DNA from: Oscillospiraceae bacterium
GTDB taxonomy: Bacteria > Bacillota > Clostridia > Oscillospirales > CAG-272
Direction: 5' to 3'
Length of the DNA: 7,299 bases
Assembly (NCBI GenBank): GCA_009788105.1
Contig: WQSD01000058.1
Location: 1-7,299 of the forward strand
Of this stretch, positions 1 to 4,116 are shown piece after piece (within the stretch, counting starts at the first letter, position 1; every line of letters begins with the position of its first letter). A model generated the notes under the pieces. The model was not told the origin of the DNA, ran no database searches, and saw nothing but the letters and a program-made list of their open reading frames with translations. The translations under genes and the position numbers were made by a program.

Positions 1-2
1 AA

Positions 3-704
3 AACGCACCTTCGCCAAAACCAAGGCAGCCCAAACCCGCCGCGGGACAGCAGCCGAATGGGGCAAGCCAGCAAAGACCTGCTCCCCATGGTATCACAGC
101 TATTGCCACGAAAGCAGAATCTCCATCTGTGGATTCCCAACCTCCCAAAAGAGCAACCCCCGCACCACAAGCCAGACCTGCTAACAAAAACACTGCCCAT
201 GCAGAAAGACATTCAGGTCCACTACCCATAAACTATGATGACGTGGACAGTTACAAACGCCCAATGACAAAGCGTGGCAACACCATGTTTTGGTGGGTTA
301 TGGGCTTGTCCTCGCCTATAACAATCGCCGTTGCCGCGGCTGTTGCTTTGTTTATCGGAGCATTATACGCTGTTTTGGCGGGACTTGTGGCAATATCCAC
401 GGCAGTGATAATCGCAGGAGTTTTGGTCGGGTTGGCAATTTCCATTGTGGGCTTAATATTTGGCGGTGCAGAGATTATTCTTGAATCCGGGGCGCATTAT
501 GTAGGTCTGTACGAAATTTCAATTGCCCTGATGATTATTGGTGCGGTCACTATTGGCTCGATTTTGCTGTATAACATTATTACCAAACTTGTTCCCCTTT
601 TGTGGGGGCTTGTAACCAGACTTGCTAAGCTGATTTTTAGTCAGTTTATGCGCCTTGTATATTTCGTTCGTGAAGAATGTAATAAAAGAAGTCTTGAAGA
701 TTAG
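3..704 (+). CDS. HAAS/DUF1700-like integral membrane protein, C-terminal part (5' end outside window)
   Basis: The frame is open from the first complete codon at position 3, and no in-frame ATG precedes the membrane part. The GTG at 129 is therefore probably internal and the gene starts upstream of the window. The first ~80 visible codons encode a low-complexity linker rich in Pro, Ala, Gln and Lys. From about nt 285 to 630 the protein is strongly hydrophobic, with three to four membrane segments broken by short Gly/Ser turns, then a basic, aromatic C-terminus. This Ala/Gly/Val/Ile-rich multi-pass block resembles the C-terminal half of DUF1700 proteins, whose N-terminal HAAS domain would lie upstream. 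The downstream partner, a DUF4097-like protein 9 nt away, supports that reading, because the two families often sit together behind a PadR regulator. The role would be envelope sensing or signalling, which is inferred. The long Pro-rich linker is unusual. An unrelated small membrane protein remains possible. Confidence 0.6.
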   Translation, partial: NAPSPKPRQPKPAAGQQPNGASQQRPAPHGITAIATKAESPSVDSQPPKRATPAPQARPANKNTAHAERHSGPLPINYDDVDSYKRPMTKRGNTMFWWVMGLSSPITIAVAAAVALFIGALYAVLAGLVAISTAVIIAGVLVGLAISIVGLIFGGAEIILESGAHYVGLYEISIALMIIGAVTIGSILLYNIITKLVPLLWGLVTRLAKLIFSQFMRLVYFVREECNKRSLED

Positions 705-713
705 GAGAACAAC

Positions 714-1676
714 ATGAAATTATCATCAATAGTAACTTTAATTGTAGGTATAGCAATACTTGTATCAGGTGTTATACTATCAAACATTGCCATAACAGCG
801 GCAACAAACGCAGGGCACGATTTTTGGGAAGGTATTGACACGGTAGACGGCAACATTGTACGAGAATATTTAATTCCGGCCGGCTATTCAGACAGTGCCG
901 TCGCAGAGCGGACTTTTGCCCGCATTGAACTTGATGTAAGCAATATCGATGTTGAAATCGTTGGCATTTACGACGTTGCGGCAGAATCTCGTGTTGTTCT
1001 TTACAACATGACATTTCCCAGAACTTCTGTTATTTTGACAAGCAATACAGTTGAAATTACAAATTCATTTAGAATTGATAGTTTGATTGACGGCGGAGGA
1101 CAAGGGATTGCTTTTCGCGGCATTCATACTCTTTTCAGTGGGGGCGTGTTTGGTCAAGGGGGGCTGCTTGGCCCTACCGGCGACCAACGGATTCGCATTT
1201 ACCTGAACAATGCCGACCGTCTGCTCCGCCTTGACCTTATTGTTGACAATTCCACTGTTTCTGTGCGGGATATTCACCGCGAAATGGACATTAACATTAC
1301 AGCTACCGGCGGAAGTGAGGTGGAGTTAAACAACATATCCACCCGTGCGGCACTAACTATTGAAGCAGAAGACAGCACAATTAACATGAACGCAGTGACT
1401 TTGTCCCAAGCAGAAATGACTCTTGAAAATAGCGATGTGATTTTCGATGTTATGGGTGCAGAAGTGCTTTTTGGATACTATGTAACATCAGATGATGACG
1501 GCAGAATTATTGTAAACAGCACGGTCACATCAAATGAATACCTGCACAATCATAACGTAGAGGGCTATCCTCTTATTAGGGTGAATCAATCTGGGGGGAG
1601 CTTTGAAATAAGAAAGCCGCTGGTTCTTATTCCTCCGCCGGACTATGTCCCGGAGAATGGTGCAGAGGTGGAGTAG
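714..1676 (+). CDS. DUF4097-like membrane-anchored beta-repeat protein
   Basis: This is a 320-aa protein. Residues 4-28 form one hydrophobic segment without a clear signal-peptidase site, so it is best read as a signal anchor with the rest outside the membrane. The extracytoplasmic part is made of short alternating beta-strand-like stretches rich in Ile, Val, Asn, Asp, Ser and Thr. It begins with the F-x-R-I-x-L-D-V-S-N pattern typical of the start of DUF4097 (putative adhesin, beta-helix-like) domains. A Gly-rich loop lies near residues 141-155, and the C-terminus is Pro-rich and acidic. The ATG at 714 has an AGGAG (703-707) that overlaps the previous stop, so the two genes are probably translated together. 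Pairing with a HAAS-type membrane protein is typical of the family and suggests an envelope-stress or signalling module. No biochemical activity can be assigned. The gene is more AT-rich than the gmk that follows. Confidence 0.65.
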   Translation: MKLSSIVTLIVGIAILVSGVILSNIAITAATNAGHDFWEGIDTVDGNIVREYLIPAGYSDSAVAERTFARIELDVSNIDVEIVGIYDVAAESRVVLYNMTFPRTSVILTSNTVEITNSFRIDSLIDGGGQGIAFRGIHTLFSGGVFGQGGLLGPTGDQRIRIYLNNADRLLRLDLIVDNSTVSVRDIHREMDINITATGGSEVELNNISTRAALTIEAEDSTINMNAVTLSQAEMTLENSDVIFDVMGAEVLFGYYVTSDDDGRIIVNSTVTSNEYLHNHNVEGYPLIRVNQSGGSFEIRKPLVLIPPPDYVPENGAEVE

Positions 1677-1678
1677 GC

Positions 1679-2326
1679 ATGGACAAAGGCAAACTTATTG
1701 TAATATCCGGCCCTGCGGGAGTGGGCAAAGGTACGGTGATACGCCATCTTCTTGAAGTGGGAGGGGGCGACTTTGCCTTTTCGGTGTCTGCCACCACCCG
1801 CCAGCCCCGACCGGGGGAAGAAAATGGGCGGGAATACTTCTTTGTTAGCAAAGAGGAATTCCGCCAGCGTGCCGAGCGTGGGGATATGCTGGAGTGGGCA
1901 GAGTATGTAGGTAACTACTACGGCACACCACGGGAGGCGGTGGAGCAAGTTCTTGCCTCCGGCAGGCACGTTATCCTTGAGATTGAAGTAGAGGGAGCGC
2001 TCCAGGTGAAAAGCCGCGTGCCGGACGCGTTACTTATCATGATTGGCGCACCTGACTTCGCCATAATCGAAGCCCGTCTGCGTGGGCGTGGCACCAATAC
2101 TGAAGAGGACATTCAGCGTCGCCTGAAGCGCGCCCGCGAGGAGCTTGATTTGGTGGGCGAATTCGGCTATCTCGTCACCAATCACGACGGGGCAAGCGAA
2201 GCCGCGGCGGCGGAGATAATGGGGATAGTTGAGGGAGGCGAAAGCGTTTTTGGCTCCAGCAAAGGAAAAATGCAAATTGCCGAGGACTTTGACGAGCCGC
2301 TCGAGGAATTACAGGAATATATGTAA
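1679..2326 (+). CDS. gmk: guanylate kinase (GMP kinase)
   Basis: Guanylate kinase phosphorylates GMP (and dGMP) to GDP with ATP in the cytoplasm, an essential step in purine nucleotide supply. The 215-aa protein has the P-loop GPAGVGKGT at residues 11-19. The GMP-binding block follows, with S-x-S-A-T-T-R at 35-41, R44-P-G-E and Y53-F-F. Then come E72-W-A-E and the N-Y-Y-G-T-P motif at 79-84. The lid region R-L-R-G-R-G-T is near 133-139, followed by the paired Arg of the R-R-L-K-R-A-R-E helix. The usual I-D-x-Q-G-A sequence reads I-E-V-E-G-A here, a mild change. About 20 acidic residues extend the C-terminus beyond the normal end. ATG 1679 follows the previous stop by 2 nt, with a purine-rich AGAGGTGG at 1664-1671 as RBS. 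In many Firmicutes gmk is followed directly by rpoZ; here three genes intervene. Confidence 0.96.
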   Translation: MDKGKLIVISGPAGVGKGTVIRHLLEVGGGDFAFSVSATTRQPRPGEENGREYFFVSKEEFRQRAERGDMLEWAEYVGNYYGTPREAVEQVLASGRHVILEIEVEGALQVKSRVPDALLIMIGAPDFAIIEARLRGRGTNTEEDIQRRLKRAREELDLVGEFGYLVTNHDGASEAAAAEIMGIVEGGESVFGSSKGKMQIAEDFDEPLEELQEYM

Positions 2327-2379
2327 TGAAAAATTTGATAGATATTCACGTCGCTTTAGAGGGTGTCTACACAACATGA
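2326..2379 (+). CDS. possible 17-aa coupling ORF between gmk and the HD gene
   Basis: An ATG at 2326 shares its A with the gmk stop (TAATG). It opens a 17-codon frame encoding a peptide that begins M-K-N-L-I-D and ends at TGA 2377-2379. That stop overlaps the ATG of the HD-domain gene (ATGA, 2376-2379). An AGGA at 2313-2316 could serve as its RBS. Both junctions have the geometry of translational coupling, so a ribosome finishing gmk could be handed on to the next gene, whose own RBS is weakly placed. The peptide resembles no family I know. It could be chance, or the relic of an older N-terminus. Confidence 0.3.
   Translation: MKNLIDIHVALEGVYTT
2358..2363 (+). promoter_or_regulatory. weak, distant RBS of the HD-domain gene
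   Basis: AGAGGG lies 12 nt before ATG 2376, further than the 6-8 nt spacing seen for most other genes here. The frame is open upstream to 2229, but those codons overlap gmk and do not look like HD-family sequence. Family similarity starts a few residues after M2376, which decides the start. Confidence 0.4.
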
Positions 2380-2981
2380 TAACACACCACTTCACAGGTA
2401 ACATAAAATCAGATGTTAAATCTCTGCTTTGGGCACATGGCAAAGACAAAACCTATGACCATGTAAAAGCTGTCGCGGAAACAAGCATTGTAATTGCCGA
2501 GCAATATGGGCTGGACAAAGAAGTTTGTGAATTAGGTGGATATTTGCACGATATTAGTGCAGTTGTGTCGCCCGATGATATGATGGCTTACGCTATTCAG
2601 GAAAAATGGCACATAGATGAAGCCGAGAAAAAATTCCCGTTTCTTTTGCACCAACGCATTTCAAGAGTTATCGCAGAAGAGGATTTTGGAGTGACAGACC
2701 AACGAGTTTTGTCCGCTGTCCAGCACCATACTACTCTAAAACCAGATCCATCACCATATGATATGGTGGTGTTTGTTGCAGACAAACTCGCTTGGGACGG
2801 GTGCGGAGAAGCACCCTTTTACAAAGATGTCAAAAGCGCCCTTGTACAATCTCTTGAAGCCGCTTGCTTAGCGTATCAAAAGTATATTGTGTCGCACAAA
2901 ATTATTCTGCACCCCCATAAGTGGTTTGAGGAAAGCTACCATTGGTTGCAGTCGCACCCCATCATAAGGAGTCACCCATGA
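2376..2981 (+). CDS. HD-domain phosphohydrolase, YqeK-like
   Basis: This 201-aa cytoplasmic protein carries a complete HD metal site: H29 in the T-Y-D-H-V motif, H58-D59 in L-H-D-I-S, H92 in L-L-H-Q, H118 in H-H-T-T and D136 in V-F-V-A-D-K. The spacing and the sequences around the third to fifth ligands match YqeK and related Firmicutes HD proteins. YqeK is a symmetrical Ap4A hydrolase, so a nucleotide phosphohydrolase is likely, but the substrate is inferred. It has L-H-D-I-S-A where YqeK proper has L-H-D-x-A-K, which places it in a sister group to true YqeK. YqeK normally sits beside nadD and rsfS, which are not here. Its stop overlaps the start of the kinase gene (ATGA), so the two products are probably coupled. 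The H-x-x-K-W near the C-terminus resembles the H-P-W motif seen in that sister group. Confidence 0.82.
   Translation: MITHHFTGNIKSDVKSLLWAHGKDKTYDHVKAVAETSIVIAEQYGLDKEVCELGGYLHDISAVVSPDDMMAYAIQEKWHIDEAEKKFPFLLHQRISRVIAEEDFGVTDQRVLSAVQHHTTLKPDPSPYDMVVFVADKLAWDGCGEAPFYKDVKSALVQSLEAACLAYQKYIVSHKIILHPHKWFEESYHWLQSHPIIRSHP
2966..2971 (+). promoter_or_regulatory. RBS deciding the start of the uridine-kinase-like gene
   Basis: AAGGAG lies 6 nt before ATG 2978. An in-frame TTG at 2942 would add 12 residues that have no family similarity and would put this RBS inside the gene. ATG 2978 is therefore chosen. Confidence 0.8.
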
Positions 2982-3586
2982 CCCCAGTCACCATTGGCAT
3001 AGTCGGCGGGTCTGCCTCCGGCAAGTCCACATATTGCAAAAACCTCCCCGCCCACCTATCTGACTATCGTGTCGCTTCCGTGAAAATGGATGATTATTTC
3101 CGTGACCCGCTGCCGCAAATGACCTCTCCTGTGACCGGGATTACCGATAATGACTATAATCACCCGAACTCGGTTGACCACGAAAAATTGCTGGCGAAAA
3201 TAAAAGAGTTGCAAGAATGCGGAGAATATGATATAATCTTAGTAGAGGGTACACTGCTCTTTTGTTACGAGGACATTCGCCCGCTGTTTGACTTGAAAAT
3301 CTTCATTGACCTTGACTCGGATGTGCGTATGTTTCGCCGTGTTAAGCGAAATATCGATCACTTCAAGGGACATGAAAAATTAGGCGACTTTAACTGGCAG
3401 GCTGAATATTATCTGAACTACGCCAAGCACCGGGAGCAAGAGTACGCCCTTACCACCAAGGTTTATGCGGATGTGATTCTGAATGGATACAAATTAGACG
3501 ACCACGCTACCCATGTTGTGGCGGCGTGGGTGATGGGGAAGTGTAGAGGGAAACCAGCAGATGAAACAATACATCATAACAATTGA
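2978..3586 (+). CDS. uridine kinase-like P-loop kinase
   Basis: This is a 202-aa cytoplasmic protein of the uridine kinase/phosphoribulokinase family, close to the usual ~207-210 aa of bacterial Udk. It has a Walker A G-G-S-A-S-G-K-S-T at residues 10-18 and M-D-D-Y-F at 37-41, the position of the catalytic Asp in Udk. Y-N-H-P-N-S-V-D at 60-67 matches the Udk Y-N-H-P-x-A-x-D nucleoside-binding motif. L-V-E-G-T-L-L-F follows at 88-95, then the family motif R-R-V-K-R-N-I at 120-126. True Udk phosphorylates uridine or cytidine to UMP or CMP with ATP or GTP. The family also contains kinases of unknown substrate, so I give no symbol. The lid region is shorter and less canonical than in Udk. It overlaps the HD gene by 4 nt and the next small ORF by 26 nt. 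Pairing with an HD phosphohydrolase suggests a shared nucleotide or nucleoside task, which is inferred. Confidence 0.85.
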   Translation: MTPVTIGIVGGSASGKSTYCKNLPAHLSDYRVASVKMDDYFRDPLPQMTSPVTGITDNDYNHPNSVDHEKLLAKIKELQECGEYDIILVEGTLLFCYEDIRPLFDLKIFIDLDSDVRMFRRVKRNIDHFKGHEKLGDFNWQAEYYLNYAKHREQEYALTTKVYADVILNGYKLDDHATHVVAAWVMGKCRGKPADETIHHNN

Positions 3587-3770
3587 AGATGAAAACAAAG
3601 CCAAGCAACTTTTGGCGTTTCTTGGTGATTTGTCCTATGTGAAAATCCAAGAGAGTCAAGAAAAACCGACAATTGAATCTGGCAGAAAACCGCCGCTAAT
3701 AATGGATAATCCCTTTTCTGTTGATAACGCTACAAAATTCTGTAAAGACGAACTTAACAAAAGACAATAA
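3561..3770 (+). CDS. small 69-aa protein of unknown function
   Basis: ATG 3561 lies inside the end of the kinase gene (26 nt overlap), with an AGAGGG about 10 nt upstream. The stop is 20 nt before rpoZ. The first ~30 residues predict a beta-helix-beta fold (a Y-I-I-T-I strand, a K-A-K-Q-L-L-A-F-L helix, a Y-V-K-I strand). A charged linker follows, then a short C-terminal part starting N-P-F and ending in Lys/Arg-rich residues. The layout faintly resembles small antitoxin-like proteins that begin with a similar strand-helix-strand unit and carry an N-P-[YF] stretch near the end. No toxin gene is adjacent, so this is only an analogy. Codon composition matches the neighbours and the position is operon-like, so I take it as real. 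Confidence 0.55.
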   Translation: MKQYIITIEDENKAKQLLAFLGDLSYVKIQESQEKPTIESGRKPPLIMDNPFSVDNATKFCKDELNKRQ

Positions 3771-3790
3771 CACCCCCAAGGAGAACTACC

Positions 3791-4057
3791 ATGATTCACC
3801 CAACCATTGAAGAACTAAGCAAGAACAGGTACAACCGCTACACCCTTACGGTGACTACTGCCAAGTGCGCCCGTTTGGTGACAGACGAGTATGTTAAACA
3901 GCGTGAAAACGCCGAAAAAATGATTTCCCGCAAGGAAACCGACAAAAGTATTAACATGCTAATCAGCGCGGAAATTCGTGACGACAAGGCGATTAAGACA
4001 GCCATTAAGCGTTTGGCGAATGACGATTATGCCATTGTTGAAGCACAGGCGGAGTAA
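3791..4057 (+). CDS. rpoZ: RNA polymerase omega subunit
   Basis: Omega is the small RNA polymerase subunit that wraps the C-terminal part of beta' and helps assembly. The 88-aa product has the conserved start (P-T-I-E-E-L), N-R-Y-T-L at 15-19 and A-K-x-A-R at 24-28, the core omega signature. The C-terminal part around 64-84 (D-K-A-I-K-T-A-I-K-R-L) corresponds to the P-V-x-x-A-I-x-E-I block of clostridial omegas. Between them lies a longer, Lys/Glu-rich stretch (about 33-63), so this is a divergent version. AAGGAG at 3778-3783, 7 nt from ATG 3791, is the strongest RBS in the window. The position upstream of priA agrees with the Firmicutes gmk-rpoZ-priA order, though coaBC, often between rpoZ and priA, is missing. 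Confidence 0.83.
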   Translation: MIHPTIEELSKNRYNRYTLTVTTAKCARLVTDEYVKQRENAEKMISRKETDKSINMLISAEIRDDKAIKTAIKRLANDDYAIVEAQAE

Positions 4058-4088
4058 GGGAAATGCAAGATTAGAAATTTGCTCCGCC
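4048..4088 (+). other. 7-bp inverted repeat spanning the rpoZ stop and the rpoZ-priA gap
   Basis: GGCGGAG at 4048-4054, just before the rpoZ stop, is perfectly complementary to CTCCGCC at 4082-4088, with a 27-nt loop. No T-run follows, so it is not a classical terminator. It could form an mRNA structure just upstream of the priA RBS (GGAG, 4106-4109), or be chance. The 59-nt gap holds nothing else recognisable. Confidence 0.25.
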
Positions 4089-4116
4089 GAATATTCTTAC
4101 CTCACGGAGAACCAAC

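Noticed and set aside
1679..2326. Frameshift or fusion at the gmk C-terminus, suggested by its acidic tail
   Set aside because: All catalytic motifs are complete and in one frame. A ~20-residue variable tail is compatible with normal variation.
2229..2375. N-terminal extension of the HD gene by 49 codons
   Set aside because: It would overlap gmk by nearly 100 nt, is Lys/Arg-rich and unlike HD family sequence. The family match starts just after ATG 2376.
2978..2988. Identical start region ATGACCCCAG in the kinase gene (2978) and priA (4117)
   Set aside because: The match is 10 nt across M-T-P codons and stops there. It is short enough to be chance and the flanking sequences differ.
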